Notes under the pieces: model-generated
The model's input: the letters and a program-made list of their open reading frames with translations, nothing else
Databases searched by the model: none
What the model was told of the DNA's origin: nothing
Translations under genes and position numbers: made by a program
Assembly (NCBI RefSeq): GCF_033898505.1
Contig: NZ_JAXAFK010000004.1
Span: 62,001-126,000 of the forward strand
Source of the DNA: Pectobacterium carotovorum
GTDB lineage: Bacteria > Pseudomonadota > Gammaproteobacteria > Enterobacterales > Enterobacteriaceae
Reading direction: 5' to 3'
Length of the DNA: 64,000 bases
In this document: in pieces, positions 19,293-29,246 of the stretch
Position numbering within the stretch: the first letter of the stretch is position 1
Layout of the letters: the number at the start of each line of letters is the position of its first letter

Positions 19293-19945
19293 GTGAAAAA
19301 CACCACAGCACCGAAGCCACGTTGAACAACGAGCAGCGCGCACGCGCGGAAATGGTCAAGCTGGGCGCGTCCTTTTTCCAGCGCGGCTACGCCACTGGCT
19401 CAGCGGGCAACCTCTCGCTGCTATTGGATGACGGCACGCTGCTGGCAACGCCGACCGGCTCCTGCCTCGGCGATCTGGATGCCGAGCGGCTGTCCAAAGT
19501 CAGCCTGAGCGGCGAGTGGATCTCCGGGGATAAACCGTCGAAAGAGGTCAGCTTTCATCTGTCGATTTACCGTAACGATCCCGAGTGCAAAGCGATCGTG
19601 CACCTGCACAGCACCTACCTGACGGCGCTCTCGTGTCTGGAAGGGCTGGATACGCAGGATGCCATCAAGCCGTTCACACCTTATGTGGTGATGCGCGTCG
19701 GTAAAGTGCCCGTCGTCCCTTATTACCGTCCCGGCGATGCCCGGCTCGGGGAAGACCTGGCGAAGCTGGCTTCGCGTTACAAGGCGTTCTTATTGGCTAA
19801 CCACGGCCCGGTCGTCACCGGCAAGGATCTACGCGCGGCGGCGGACAACATGGAAGAGCTGGAAGAAACCGCCAAGCTGATTTTTATTCTCGGTGACCGA
19901 AAAATTCGCTACCTCACCGCTGACGATATTGCAGAGCTCTCTTGA
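19289..19945 (+). CDS. otnC: 3-oxo-tetronate 4-phosphate decarboxylase OtnC (YgbL)
   Basis: Class II aldolase-like metalloenzyme that decarboxylates 3-oxo-tetronate 4-phosphate to dihydroxyacetone phosphate. 218 residues. The zinc-binding His pair is in IVHLHSTYLTALS (about residues 102-114), a third His in LLANHGPVV, and the phosphate-binding TGSAGNLSLLL near residues 36-46 are visible. It feeds carbon into glycolysis. The start overlaps otnK; 33 bases separate its stop from otnI. Confidence 0.92.
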   Translation: MSEKHHSTEATLNNEQRARAEMVKLGASFFQRGYATGSAGNLSLLLDDGTLLATPTGSCLGDLDAERLSKVSLSGEWISGDKPSKEVSFHLSIYRNDPECKAIVHLHSTYLTALSCLEGLDTQDAIKPFTPYVVMRVGKVPVVPYYRPGDARLGEDLAKLASRYKAFLLANHGPVVTGKDLRAAADNMEELEETAKLIFILGDRKIRYLTADDIAELS

Positions 19946-19978
19946 TGAGCCATTTTTTGCTGAACCGAGGAGTTAACC

Positions 19979-20761
19979 ATGCCTAAGTTTGCTGCCAACC
20001 TTTCTATGCTGTTTACCGACGTGCCGTTTCTCGATCGTTTTAAAGCCGCTGCCGATGCGGGTTTCACCTCGGTCGAGTACCTGTTTCCTTATGAATATCC
20101 GGCACCGCTGCTGGCAGAAAAGCTGCGGGAAAATGGCCTGAAGCAGGTGTTGTTCAATACCGCGCCCGGTAATATCGCCGCAGGCGAATGGGGCGTCTCC
20201 GCCCTGCCCGACCGCATTGAGGATGCTCGCCGGGATATCGATAACGCACTGGAATACGCGCTGGCGCTCAACTGTCCTTCAGTACTGGTGATGGGAGGCG
20301 TCGTCCCGCCCGGTGAAGACCGCGCGGCCTATCAGCAAACCTTTATCGATAACCTGCGCTACGCCGCCGATAAATTTGCACCGCACGGCATCAATATCAT
20401 GATTGAGGCGCTGAGTGCGAAGGTGAAACCGAATTATCTGTTCGCCAGTCAGTATCAGGCGCTGGAATTAGCCAATCTGATCGATCGACCGAACGTCTAT
20501 ATCCAGCTGGATTTCTTCCACGCGCAGATTGTCGATGGCAACCTGATGCAAATTATTCACGATTTGGCTGGTCGCATCGGACATATTCAAATTGCCTCGG
20601 TGCCTGCACGGCATGAACCCGATGAAGGGGAAATTAATTATCCATTCATCTTTGCCGAATTGGATCGCGTGAATTATTCCGGCTGGATTGGCTGTGAATA
20701 TAACCCACGTGGCAAAACCGAAGACGGATTGGGATGGGCTAAACCCTGGCTGAAGAAATAA
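19979..20761 (+). CDS. otnI: 2-oxo-tetronate isomerase OtnI (YgbM)
   Basis: TIM-barrel isomerase of the hydroxypyruvate isomerase (Hyi) family that interconverts 2-oxo- and 3-oxo-tetronate, linking LtnD to OtnK. 260 residues against 258 in E. coli. Metal ligands fit the visible MIEALSAK (Glu about 141), LDFFHAQ (Asp and His about 180-184), [17 protein letters not shown] (about 202-218) and GCEYNPRG (Glu about 240). AGGAG lies upstream of the ATG. A 187-base gap follows before the permease. Confidence 0.93.
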   Translation: MPKFAANLSMLFTDVPFLDRFKAAADAGFTSVEYLFPYEYPAPLLAEKLRENGLKQVLFNTAPGNIAAGEWGVSALPDRIEDARRDIDNALEYALALNCPSVLVMGGVVPPGEDRAAYQQTFIDNLRYAADKFAPHGINIMIEALSAKVKPNYLFASQYQALELANLIDRPNVYIQLDFFHAQIVDGNLMQIIHDLAGRIGHIQIASVPARHEPDEGEINYPFIFAELDRVNYSGWIGCEYNPRGKTEDGLGWAKPWLKK

Positions 20762-20948
20762 GCCATCGCGGCAATGCATTACTATTTTTATAAAAAAACA
20801 CCAGAGACACATTTATAAAATACGAGAAAAGGTCAGATTCCCGCATTATTTCAATGTGGGAATCAGGTCACCCTTTTCTTCAAATAAAACAATAACCCAA
20901 TACCTTTTCAGCCTCTGAATTGCAAAATGGGTCAATGAGGATAAGAAC

Positions 20949-22307
20949 ATGGCCACCTCGCTCTTACTCTGCATCGCTATCGCCGGGGTATTACTCCTGC
21001 TGCTGATGGTCATTAAATTTAAAATTCAGCCCTTTGTGGCCCTGCTGGTCGTTAGCTTGCTTGTTGCACTGGCAACGGGTATTCCCACCGGCGAAGTGAT
21101 GAAGGTTATTACCTCCGGTATGGGCGGTATTCTCGGTTCGGTGGCGATTATTATCGGCCTCGGCGCCATGCTGGGCAGAATGATCGAAGTGTCCGGCGGC
21201 GCGGAATCTCTGGCGCACCGCTTTGCCCAATTAATGGGGCCGGGATTGATGGTGGCAGCATTAACCATCGCCGCCTTTATTCTGGGTATTCCGGTCTTTT
21301 TTGATGTCGGCTTTATTATCCTCGCCCCGATTATTTACGGCTTTGCGAAAGTCGCGAAAGTCTCTCCGATTAAATTTGGTTTGCCCGTCGCGGGCGTGAT
21401 GCTGACAGTGCACGTTGCGCTGCCGCCGCATCCCGGTCCGGTCGCCGCCGCTGGCCTGTTAAATGCGGATATCGGCTGGCTGACCATCATTGGCCTGCTG
21501 GTGTCGATTCCTGTCGGCATCATCAGCTATTGGGCTGCCAAGGCCATGAACCGCCGTAAGTATGCGCTTTCTGTTGAAGTATTAGAGCAGTTACAGCTGG
21601 CAAAACCGGAAGATGCGACGCCAGATACCGCGCCTGTATCGGCTCCCTCGGCTGGGCTGATCGCTGCGCTGATTGCGATTCCCATCGCCATCATTATGCT
21701 CGGCACCGTGTCTGCGACCATTCTGCCTGCCGGACACCCGGTACGTAACGTGATGTCGCTGGTCGGCTCTCCTGCCGTGGCGCTGCTGATTGCGCTGGCG
21801 TTAGCGTTCTGGCTGATTGCCCTGCGTCGTGGCTGGTCGCTGGAGAAAGCCAGCGGTGTAATGGGCGATGCCATGCCTGCCGCGGCGATGGTCATTATGG
21901 TGACCGGTGCGGGTGGCGTATTCGGTAAAGTGCTGGTGGAATCAGGCATCGGTAAAGCACTGGCGGATACGTTGACCAGCATTCACCTGCCGCTGGTGCC
22001 TGCCGCATTTATTCTGTCGCTGGCGCTGCGCGCTTCGCAAGGCTCCGCCACCGTCGCCATTCTTACCACCTGCGGCCTGCTGAGCGAAGCCGTCAGCGGC
22101 CTGAACCAGATGCAGCTGGTGCTGGTAACGCTCTCTGCCTGCTTTGGCGGACTGGGCCTGTCGCACGTCAATGACTCCGGTTTCTGGATCGTCACCAAGT
22201 ATCTGGGGCTGTCCGTCGCCGATGGCCTGCGTACCTGGACGGTACTGACGACCATTCTCGGACTGGCCGGATTCCTCTTCACCTGGGCGTTGTGGCTGGT
22301 GATGTAA
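20949..22307 (+). CDS. ygbN: GntP-family sugar-acid permease YgbN
   Basis: Inner-membrane permease, 452 residues (E. coli YgbN 454), with about 12 hydrophobic segments. GntP-family features include HVALPPHPGPVAAAG (about 157-171) and the C-terminal SHVNDSGFWIVTKYLGLS (about 402-419). It probably brings threonate or erythronate into the cell for the enzymes encoded upstream. GAGG precedes the ATG, and a strong terminator ends the operon. The exact substrate is inferred from context. Confidence 0.9.
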   Translation: MATSLLLCIAIAGVLLLLLMVIKFKIQPFVALLVVSLLVALATGIPTGEVMKVITSGMGGILGSVAIIIGLGAMLGRMIEVSGGAESLAHRFAQLMGPGLMVAALTIAAFILGIPVFFDVGFIILAPIIYGFAKVAKVSPIKFGLPVAGVMLTVHVALPPHPGPVAAAGLLNADIGWLTIIGLLVSIPVGIISYWAAKAMNRRKYALSVEVLEQLQLAKPEDATPDTAPVSAPSAGLIAALIAIPIAIIMLGTVSATILPAGHPVRNVMSLVGSPAVALLIALALAFWLIALRRGWSLEKASGVMGDAMPAAAMVIMVTGAGGVFGKVLVESGIGKALADTLTSIHLPLVPAAFILSLALRASQGSATVAILTTCGLLSEAVSGLNQMQLVLVTLSACFGGLGLSHVNDSGFWIVTKYLGLSVADGLRTWTVLTTILGLAGFLFTWALWLVM

Positions 22308-22346
22308 ACCTCTCACTGTTTCACCCCTTACGACGTTTCACTAAAG

Positions 22347-22375
22347 GAAAAACCGCTGAATATCAGCGGTTTTTC
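22347..22375 (+). terminator. Intrinsic terminator after ygbN
   Basis: A 13-bp perfect stem (GAAAAACCGCTGA, loop ATA, TCAGCGGTTTTTC) 40 bases after the ygbN stop, A-rich before and T-rich after. Its core CCGCTGA/TCAGCGG recurs in the terminators of two chemoreceptor genes downstream. Confidence 0.9.
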
Positions 22376-22612
22376 TTCTTATGCCGGAAAATGCGCCCGT
22401 TTTATTCCTATATTCCACATCTGCCTATCCACGCCCTGTCTTTATACTGTGCATGGGGTAAAGAACCGCGCGTTCCCTTGCCACCGCTAAGCAAGTCTGC
22501 ATACCAAAACATGACGTCATCAGAAGTACACCCTATTCCTGACCTGTCGCAGAAGAGACCCAATCCACAAAGCAGAACCTGCATCACCGATAAAAAATAA
22601 TAAAGGAACATT

Positions 22613-24292
22613 ATGAATTTTCTCGCAAAAATGAAGCTTGGCACCATGCTCGGTACCGGCTTCGCCTCTGTCATCATCATCGGTCTGATGGTCGCCGTTC
22701 TGGGGCGTTTCCATCTGCTCGATCTGGGTGAAGATATTGAATCGCTATCCGAAAAAAATCTGGCCAGCCTCATCCTGATACAAGACGCCAAAAGCGGCTT
22801 TGATGCCGTGGCACGTTCAGTGCGTAACATTGGCCTGACCGATGACAGGAACCGTATTCAGGAAGAAAAGCGCCTGATCGATCAGCAAATTGCCCGCAAT
22901 ACTGAAACCCTGACCAAACTGTATGCGCACCTGTCCGAACCTGAAACCCGCGACTCTTTGGAGAGCCTGACACAGGCGCGTCCGGCCTACCGGGATGCTG
23001 TGAATAAAGCGGTTGAACTTGGTCTGTCCGAAAACGCAGAAGAAAGAGCGCGTGCCGTGCAGATCATGGTCAATGAGATGCAGGTGACGCAGGCACCGGT
23101 TTTCACCGCGCTGGATAGCATGGCGCAATTCCAGAAAAAGCGGACGCAGGACATGACAACCAGCGCCATGCAGGAAGCACGTGGCGACGGCAACACGCTG
23201 ATTATCTTCGCCGCGATTGCGGTGCTGGTCGGTATTCTGGTTTCCGTACTGATTACCCGCACGATTAAAGGACTATTGGGTGGAGAAGTGGTTTATGCCG
23301 CTCAGATCGCACAGGCCATTGCCCAGGGAAATCTGGCCGTCACGGTCAATCTGCGTCCCGGCGATAACCACAGCATGCTGGCAGCCATGAATGCGATGCG
23401 TAAAAGTCTGAGCGGCATTGTTGAACAGGTACGTGAGAGCAGTGAATCTATCGCCACCGGTGCCAGCCAGATCGCCGCAGGCAGCACTGACCTCAGCCAG
23501 CGTACGGAAGAGCAGGCGGCCAACCTGCAACAAACCGCCGCCTCAATGGAAGAGATGAGCCAAACCGTACGCCAGAACTCAGACACCGTGCGTAATGCCG
23601 CTCAACTGGCGCAGGCCGCCAGCAACACCGCGGCTAAAGGCGGTGAAGCCGTCGGCAATATCGTGGTCACCATGAAAGAAATTACCGACAGTTCGCACAA
23701 AATTGGCGACATCATCAGCGTCATTGACGGCATCGCCTTCCAAACCAACATTCTGGCGCTCAACGCGGCGGTAGAAGCCGCTCGGGCGGGTGAGCAGGGC
23801 CGTGGCTTTGCCGTGGTGGCAGGTGAAGTTCGCTCGCTGGCGCAGCGCTCCGCCACCGCAGCTAAAGAAATTAAAGAGCTGATCGGCCACAGCGTCGAGA
23901 AAGTGGAAACAGGATCCGCGCTGGTCAGCGATGCGGGAACGACGATTGAAGAACTGGTTCGTCAGGCGCGCCACGTTGCCGATCTGATTAACGAAATCGG
24001 CGTGACCACCCAGGAGCAGGAATCCGGCGTCTCACAGATTCATGACGCAGTGAACCAACTCGATCAGGTTACGCAGCAGAACGCCGCACTCGTTGAGCAA
24101 TCCGCGTCCGCCGCCGATAGCCTGAGCGATCAGGCAGCCCATTTGGTCGAACTGATGAAAGTCTTCATCGTTGAAGGTGGATCGTCACAGCGCCCAGCTC
24201 CGCAGCTAAAAAGACCTGACAGCGCAAAGCTTTCACTTACCCATCACAGAAGCAGCACGGGAAGCGATAATCAAAACTGGGAACAGTTCTGA
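22613..24292 (+). CDS. Methyl-accepting chemotaxis protein, copy 1 (NWEQF tail)
   Basis: Chemoreceptor that controls CheA through CheW. 559 residues: short cytoplasmic start, TM1 (about 10-30), a periplasmic four-helix-bundle ligand domain of the Tsr/Tar type (about 35-190), TM2 (about 191-213, [18 protein letters not shown]), HAMP (about 214-268), methylation helices, and the conserved hairpin tip [20 protein letters not shown]. The C-terminal pentapeptide that recruits CheR/CheB reads NWEQF, whereas the other three copies have NWETF. The cytoplasmic half is almost identical to copy 2 in protein and DNA, while the ligand domains differ. Ligand unknown. AAGGA before the ATG. Confidence 0.95.
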   Translation: MNFLAKMKLGTMLGTGFASVIIIGLMVAVLGRFHLLDLGEDIESLSEKNLASLILIQDAKSGFDAVARSVRNIGLTDDRNRIQEEKRLIDQQIARNTETLTKLYAHLSEPETRDSLESLTQARPAYRDAVNKAVELGLSENAEERARAVQIMVNEMQVTQAPVFTALDSMAQFQKKRTQDMTTSAMQEARGDGNTLIIFAAIAVLVGILVSVLITRTIKGLLGGEVVYAAQIAQAIAQGNLAVTVNLRPGDNHSMLAAMNAMRKSLSGIVEQVRESSESIATGASQIAAGSTDLSQRTEEQAANLQQTAASMEEMSQTVRQNSDTVRNAAQLAQAASNTAAKGGEAVGNIVVTMKEITDSSHKIGDIISVIDGIAFQTNILALNAAVEAARAGEQGRGFAVVAGEVRSLAQRSATAAKEIKELIGHSVEKVETGSALVSDAGTTIEELVRQARHVADLINEIGVTTQEQESGVSQIHDAVNQLDQVTQQNAALVEQSASAADSLSDQAAHLVELMKVFIVEGGSSQRPAPQLKRPDSAKLSLTHHRSSTGSDNQNWEQF

Positions 24293-24300
24293 TTCTACAC

Positions 24301-24335
24301 AGGGGGATGGATCGCGCATCCCCCTCTTCACTTTT
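24301..24335 (+). terminator. Intrinsic terminator after chemoreceptor 1
   Basis: Perfect 9-bp stem AGGGGGATG / CATCCCCCT with a seven-base loop, then CTTCACTTTT. It begins eight bases after the stop codon. Confidence 0.85.
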
Positions 24336-24426
24336 ACCTCTATTCACTGCCAGTCCCCGCCATCCCCTACGTTTTCTGGTTTTTCCTCATCCACATGCGC
24401 CATACAGCAAAGGCGACAATTAAAAT

Positions 24427-24453
24427 CAATGTTTTCCCTGCTCATGCCGATAT
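24427..24453 (+). promoter_or_regulatory. Possible sigma-28 (FliA) promoter for chemoreceptor 2
   Basis: CAATGTTT (24427-24434), 11 bases, then GCCGATAT (24446-24453). The flagellar sigma consensus is TAAAGTTT-N11-GCCGATAA, so six and seven of eight positions agree with exact spacing. It lies 125 bases before the ATG at 24578. I found no equally good match before the other three receptor genes. Confidence 0.55.
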
Positions 24454-24577
24454 TCTAGAGTGAAGTGCTTAATTATTCATCAAATGGACGAGATGCCGCA
24501 GCAGAACATGGCTTCCCGCGTGCAAAGGAAAATCTGCTTAATAACAATAAATACTGTAAATAAGTCATGAGGATAAC

Positions 24578-26248
24578 ATGCAGCGTACAAAAAAAATGAA
24601 ACTGGGTACTCAGGTCGGTTCAGGCTTTGCCATTGTTATTATTATTGGCCTGTTAGTGGCCATCTTCGGCAGAATGCATCTGGTTGGCCTCGGTAATACG
24701 ACGGATAGACTGGCCAAACACCACCTTGCCAATCTCATCGTGCTACAAGAATTGAAAGATAACCTTAACGTCACGATCAAAGCCACGTTGCGTATGCTTA
24801 TCGCGACCGAACAAAAGGTACTGGAAGACAATCAAAAGCTGATTGAAACCACGAGTGCCAAAAACACGACGCTCGTCGCTCAACTGGAAGCCAATTTACG
24901 GGCAACCGAGGTCCGCAATATTTTGGGTGAACTTCAGCAAAATCGCACCGAATTTGCCACCGTGGGCCGCCAGGCCGTCGCACTGTCACTCAGCAATAGA
25001 CAGGCTGAATCTATCGAGTTGGTGAAAACCCAGCTTGAACCTATCCAAACCAAGCTTTTTAACAATCTGAACACCATGATTCAGTTGCAGAAAGACTACA
25101 CCACGCAAACGGCAACCAACGCGATTGAAGAGTCCTACTACGATGGCAATTCACTGCTGATTCTGGCGGTCATCGCTTCATTGTTCGGCGCAGGCATCGC
25201 CTGGCTGATTACCCGTCATATCAAGAAGCAACTGGGTGGTGAACCTGCCTATGCCACACAGGTAACACAAGAAATCGCACAAGGTAATCTGGCAATACCG
25301 GTCGCTCTTACGTCAGGCGACAATACCAGTTTGCTGTTCGCAATGAATAACATGCGCAAAAGCTTAAGCAGCATTGTTGAGCAGGTGCGTGAGAGCAGCG
25401 AATCTATCGCCACCGGTGCCAGACAGATTGCGGCTGGCAGCGCGGATCTTAGCCAACGTACGGAAGAACAGGCGGCCAACCTGCAACAAACCGCAGCCTC
25501 TACGGAAGAAATGAGCCAAACGGTGCGTCAAAATACCGATACGGTGCGTAACGCCGCCCAACTGGCGCAGGCCGCCAGCAATACCGCGGCGAAAGGCGGT
25601 GAAGCCGTCGGCAATATCGTGGTCACCATGAAAGAAATTACCGACAGCTCGCACAAGATTAGCGACATCATTAGCGTGATTGACGGCATCGCTTTCCAGA
25701 CCAACATTCTGGCGCTCAACGCAGCGGTAGAAGCCGCCCGGGCGGGTGAGCAGGGCCGTGGCTTTGCCGTGGTGGCAGGCGAAGTTCGCTCGCTGGCACA
25801 GCGCTCCGCCACCGCAGCCAAAGAGATTAAAGAACTGATCGGCCACAGCGTCGAGAAAGTGGAGACGGGATCCGCGCTGGTCAGCGATGCGGGAACGACG
25901 ATTGAAGAACTGGTTCGTCAGGCGCGCCACGTTGCCGATCTGATTAACGAAATTGGCATTACCACGCAGGAACAAGAATCCGGCGTCTCGCAGATTCATG
26001 AAGCCGTTAACCAGCTCGATCAGGTCACGCAGCAGAACGCCGCACTCGTTGAGCAATCAGCATCCGCCGCCGATAGCCTGAGCGAACAGGCCGCCCATCT
26101 GGTTGAGTTGATGAAAGTCTTCATCGTTGAAGGCGGATCGTCGCAGCGCTCTGCCCCACAGTTGAAAAGACCTGACAGCACCACGCTCTCACTTGCCAAG
26201 CCGAAAAGCACCCCGGGAAGCGATAAGCAAAACTGGGAAACCTTTTAA
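24578..26248 (+). CDS. Methyl-accepting chemotaxis protein, copy 2
   Basis: Chemoreceptor of 556 residues with the same architecture as copy 1: TM1 (about 11-31), four-helix periplasmic domain (about 36-188), TM2 (about 190-212), HAMP, and a cytoplasmic signalling hairpin, ending in the CheR/CheB tether NWETF. From about residue 267 onward it differs from copy 1 at only a handful of positions (for example Ser/Arg in TGASQI versus TGARQI), and even synonymous sites agree, whereas the sensor domains are clearly diverged. That pattern points to gene conversion or recent duplication with sensor diversification. GAGG before the ATG; likely sigma-28 promoter upstream. Ligand unknown. Confidence 0.95.
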   Translation: MQRTKKMKLGTQVGSGFAIVIIIGLLVAIFGRMHLVGLGNTTDRLAKHHLANLIVLQELKDNLNVTIKATLRMLIATEQKVLEDNQKLIETTSAKNTTLVAQLEANLRATEVRNILGELQQNRTEFATVGRQAVALSLSNRQAESIELVKTQLEPIQTKLFNNLNTMIQLQKDYTTQTATNAIEESYYDGNSLLILAVIASLFGAGIAWLITRHIKKQLGGEPAYATQVTQEIAQGNLAIPVALTSGDNTSLLFAMNNMRKSLSSIVEQVRESSESIATGARQIAAGSADLSQRTEEQAANLQQTAASTEEMSQTVRQNTDTVRNAAQLAQAASNTAAKGGEAVGNIVVTMKEITDSSHKISDIISVIDGIAFQTNILALNAAVEAARAGEQGRGFAVVAGEVRSLAQRSATAAKEIKELIGHSVEKVETGSALVSDAGTTIEELVRQARHVADLINEIGITTQEQESGVSQIHEAVNQLDQVTQQNAALVEQSASAADSLSEQAAHLVELMKVFIVEGGSSQRSAPQLKRPDSTTLSLAKPKSTPGSDKQNWETF

Positions 26249-26258
26249 CGGTTAATCA

Positions 26259-26293
26259 AAAAACGCCGAAGCCGCTGAGCGATCGGCGTTTTT
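26259..26293 (+). terminator. Intrinsic terminator after chemoreceptor 2
   Basis: AAAAACGCCGA (26259-26269) pairs with TCGGCGTTTTT (26283-26293) around a 13-base loop that itself contains the GCCGCTGAG motif seen in neighbouring terminators. It ends in a T-run. Confidence 0.85.
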
Positions 26294-26858
26294 ACCCCCT
26301 TCCGATCCAAATTTTTCTCATGACGACTCAGCACGTGCCACTACGTATGCTTTACCCGCACGCACCGAAGAAACACGCCAATTCCTTTCAATAGGGAAAA
26401 GCAATTAATAAAAACCAGCAATCAGCTTTATTTTAAGCGAAATAGAATGAAATCAATACAAAAAAAGAGAAACGACAATTTGAGATGATAAAAACATCAA
26501 ATATATGATGGTAAAAACATCATATCTTTCGAAAAAAAAGAATGAATAAAAAATAAAGATCGCTTTAGAGCTGAATAAATAAGCAAAAAATCATAATCAC
26601 AACGTTTATTAACAACACTGTCAATTTAACATTACACCTATCCACCTCCGCTAGCACCAAATATAAACCCTACCGATATTGCGGCTTTTCTTTCCCCCCT
26701 TTATACTCCTGCGCCATCATCTCTTCTTATATGTAGATGTTATTCCGATCGGCTCACACTCACAGCACACCGCATTTTATCCATCGTCATCATTTAATGA
26801 ATAACGTCACAGGAACCAGTAAGCGCAGCTTACGTTTATTACCATAAGGAAACGGGCA
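26294..26858. other. Long A+T-rich leader/intergenic region before chemoreceptor 3
   Basis: No protein-coding frame is supported here. The region is strongly A+T-rich and contains the tandem GATG/CATC repeat at 26484-26522 listed separately. A promoter for receptor 3 is presumably near its 3' end, but no convincing sigma-28 match was found. Confidence 0.5.
26484..26522. repeat. Tandem GATG-TAAAAA-CATC repeats
   Basis: GATGATAAAAACATCA (26484-26499) recurs as GATGGTAAAAACATCA (26507-26522), 15 of 16 identical at a 23-base period. Each unit is itself an inverted repeat (GATG/CATC), and the junction CATCA-AATATA-TGATG is another perfect one, so four half-sites alternate. Looks like a cooperative operator rather than a terminator, since there is no GC-rich stem. 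Confidence 0.55.
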
Positions 26859-26972
26859 ATGAGTAAAGGGAAACATAAACGCTATGACGTTTGCAAAATC
26901 AATATGTTCTCGCAACGTCTCTTTCACATTAAAAATACACCAGTTTTAACAAAAATCGCTTTCAACATATAA
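26859..26972 (+). CDS. Possible small protein or leader peptide before chemoreceptor 3
   Basis: A 37-codon frame starting at an ATG with AAGGA nine bases upstream and ending 11 bases before the chemoreceptor 3 start. The peptide is basic (starts MSKGKHKRYDVCKINMF) with no membrane segment and resembles nothing I recognise. Its position directly ahead of the receptor gene suggests a leader peptide or translational coupling. The frame could be chance; conservation is the test. Confidence 0.3.
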   Translation: MSKGKHKRYDVCKINMFSQRLFHIKNTPVLTKIAFNI

Positions 26973-26983
26973 TAAGGGACACA

Positions 26984-28654
26984 ATGAATCTCATCAAAAA
27001 TAGCAGCCTGGGTAAAATGCTAGGGACTGGCTTTACCTTGGTCATCGCCATCGGTTTTCTGGTGGCAGTATTTGGCCGTATACAGTTAGATAAACTCGGG
27101 GAAAATATCCAGCTGCTGTCGCAGGTTCGCATTACCAACCTCATCATGATGCAGGAGTTTAAAGACAACATAAACACCAATGCCCTCGCCATCAGAAACC
27201 TGACGATGCTGGAAGACAGTCGGCAGATGCAGGAAGAGAAAGTGCGTATCGAGGAGATGGTCTCCCGCAATAACGCGTTACTCACCAAAATACACGACAG
27301 CGCCGTCGATAAACGTGCTCAGGAATTGGTCGCGGAACTGGAGCGCGTGCGCCCGGCTTACAGCAGTAGCTATACCCATACCATCACATTAGCCATGGCG
27401 AATAAGAACAGCGAAGCGCAACATCTGTTACTGACAGACGTGCGGGTGAAACAGGACGCCGTCTTCAAGGCCCTGAATGACATGGTCAACTGGCAAGAGA
27501 AGCTCACGGTAGAAATCGCCGACCAGTCTTTAAAAAATGCGACTCACGCGGGCACGCTGATGGTCATCATCGCCCTGCTTTCTGTCGTGCTGGGTGCCAT
27601 GATCTCATGGTGGATTACCCGCACCATTAAGCGCCAGCTCGGGGGTGAGCCAGCCTACACGCTGGAAGTGACGCGTCAGGTTGCACAGGGGAATCTGGCC
27701 GTCGCGATTGAACTGCGCGATGGCGACACCACCAGCGTACTGGCAGCGATGGAAGAGATGCGTCAAAACCTGAGCAACCTGGTCGGTCAGGTGCATCAGA
27801 GCAGCGAATCGATCGCCACCGGCGCGACGCAGATTGCCATGGGCAACACCGATCTGAGCCAACGCACGGAAGAACAGGCTGCAAATCTTCAGGAAACCGC
27901 CGCCTCGATGGAACAAATGAATACCACGGTGAAGCAGAATGCGGCGACCGTGCGCACCGCAACGGAACTGGCCCATTCCGCCAGCACCACGGCGCAAAAA
28001 GGCGGCGATGCGGTCAATAACGTTGTGCGTACCATGGAAGATATCACCGCCAGCTCGCGTAAGATTGGCGACATTATCGGCGTTATTGACAGCATTGCGT
28101 TTCAGACCAACATCTTGGCACTTAACGCCGCCGTTGAAGCCGCCAGAGCCGGTGAACAAGGCCGTGGCTTCGCCGTGGTCGCGGGTGAAGTGCGCTCTCT
28201 GGCACAGCGTTCCGCTTCCGCCGCCCGTGAAATCAAAGATCTGATTAACGTAAGCGTGGCTAACGTGGAAATGGGCGAGAAGATGGTGAACGACGCGGGC
28301 ATCACCATCAAAGACATTGTCGAAAAATCTCAGCATGTTGCCAATCTGCTCAGCGAAATCGGCCTGACAACGCACGAGCAGGAACAGGGCGTTGCTCAGG
28401 TGAATGATGCCGTGAATCAGCTCGATCAGGTGACCCAGCAGAACGCCGCACTGGTTGAAGAGTCGGCCTCCGCCGCCGACAGTCTGAGTGAGCAGGCCAG
28501 AACGCTGCTGGAATTAATGGGCGTGTTCAAAATCAGCGGCGTTCAGACGCCAGCGCCACGCCTGACCGCACAGCTGAAGCAGCAGACAGCGCCGAGACTG
28601 GCTCTGGCAAGCCAATCGGGCGGCACAAGCCGCGATAACTGGGAAACGTTTTAA
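26984..28654 (+). CDS. Methyl-accepting chemotaxis protein, copy 3
   Basis: Chemoreceptor of 556 residues: TM1 (about 11-30), periplasmic four-helix domain (about 35-190), TM2 (about 191-211, TLMVIIALLSVVLGAMISW), HAMP, signalling hairpin with [20 protein letters not shown], and C-terminal NWETF for CheR/CheB. Its sister is copy 4, with which it shares start ([13 protein letters not shown]), HAMP ([22 protein letters not shown]) and most of the cytoplasmic part; copies 1 and 2 form the other pair. AAGGG lies before the ATG. Ligand unknown. Possible leader frame just upstream. Confidence 0.95.
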   Translation: MNLIKNSSLGKMLGTGFTLVIAIGFLVAVFGRIQLDKLGENIQLLSQVRITNLIMMQEFKDNINTNALAIRNLTMLEDSRQMQEEKVRIEEMVSRNNALLTKIHDSAVDKRAQELVAELERVRPAYSSSYTHTITLAMANKNSEAQHLLLTDVRVKQDAVFKALNDMVNWQEKLTVEIADQSLKNATHAGTLMVIIALLSVVLGAMISWWITRTIKRQLGGEPAYTLEVTRQVAQGNLAVAIELRDGDTTSVLAAMEEMRQNLSNLVGQVHQSSESIATGATQIAMGNTDLSQRTEEQAANLQETAASMEQMNTTVKQNAATVRTATELAHSASTTAQKGGDAVNNVVRTMEDITASSRKIGDIIGVIDSIAFQTNILALNAAVEAARAGEQGRGFAVVAGEVRSLAQRSASAAREIKDLINVSVANVEMGEKMVNDAGITIKDIVEKSQHVANLLSEIGLTTHEQEQGVAQVNDAVNQLDQVTQQNAALVEESASAADSLSEQARTLLELMGVFKISGVQTPAPRLTAQLKQQTAPRLALASQSGGTSRDNWETF

Positions 28655-28701
28655 CGAACGCGATCGATCGACAGATTCCCCCAGTCTTATCGCAAAAAAA
28701 T

Positions 28702-28730
28702 AAAGCCGCTGAGTCTTCAGCGGCCTTTTA
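28702..28730 (+). terminator. Intrinsic terminator after chemoreceptor 3
   Basis: GCCGCTGA (28705-28712) pairs with TCAGCGGC (28717-28724), flanked by A-run upstream and CTTTTATT downstream. Same stem core as the terminators after ygbN and receptor 4. Confidence 0.85.
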
Positions 28731-29246
28731 TTGTATAAGGATAAAAGAAATAACAAGGTTAAAAAACCGCACTCATTAATAAATAACACAGCTGGAAATA
28801 ATGATTTACAAATTAATGGGCGTTAAGAAAAAGGCCTAACTCTTATTAGGTATAAATTTATTGATTAGCATTTATTATCTATTCTTATCACCATAAGAAA
28901 ATAATATTAAATTTTTTCCATCTAATAAATCAGGGGTTTTTGTTACGTTTATTCTCCCATCAACCTACCACGTTATTGTCTACACTTTATTTGTCATTCC
29001 CTTAGTCTGTAAATATTCCCAACAGACATTCCATACCTGTATGCAAGCGACAGCGAGCTCCGTTCGATAATGTAGCGATCGGGGCATAAATGTCGCTGTT
29101 CTTCCTGTACCAGAAAGACACCGGGAGATAAAGGGAATGATGCAAGTAATAGAGTTCACCGGGTGAATCGCGTCTGTACCATCACCCCTTAACAGAAAAT
29201 AACGACACCTGCCGTGTCAGACTTCAATAAATAAAAAAGGAACATC
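28731..29246. other. A+T-rich intergenic region before chemoreceptor 4
   Basis: About 500 bases without a supported gene. It holds A/T-rich stretches and the AAAAAGGA ribosome binding site (around 29235) of receptor 4. The promoter is presumably in the second half; no clear sigma-28 motif was seen. Confidence 0.5.

Noticed and set aside
27605..28375. 256-codon frame opposite chemoreceptor 3 (and similar frames opposite receptors 1, 2 and 4)
   Set aside because: These recur opposite every receptor because the signalling domain has a fixed codon pattern, so they are antisense shadows rather than genes.
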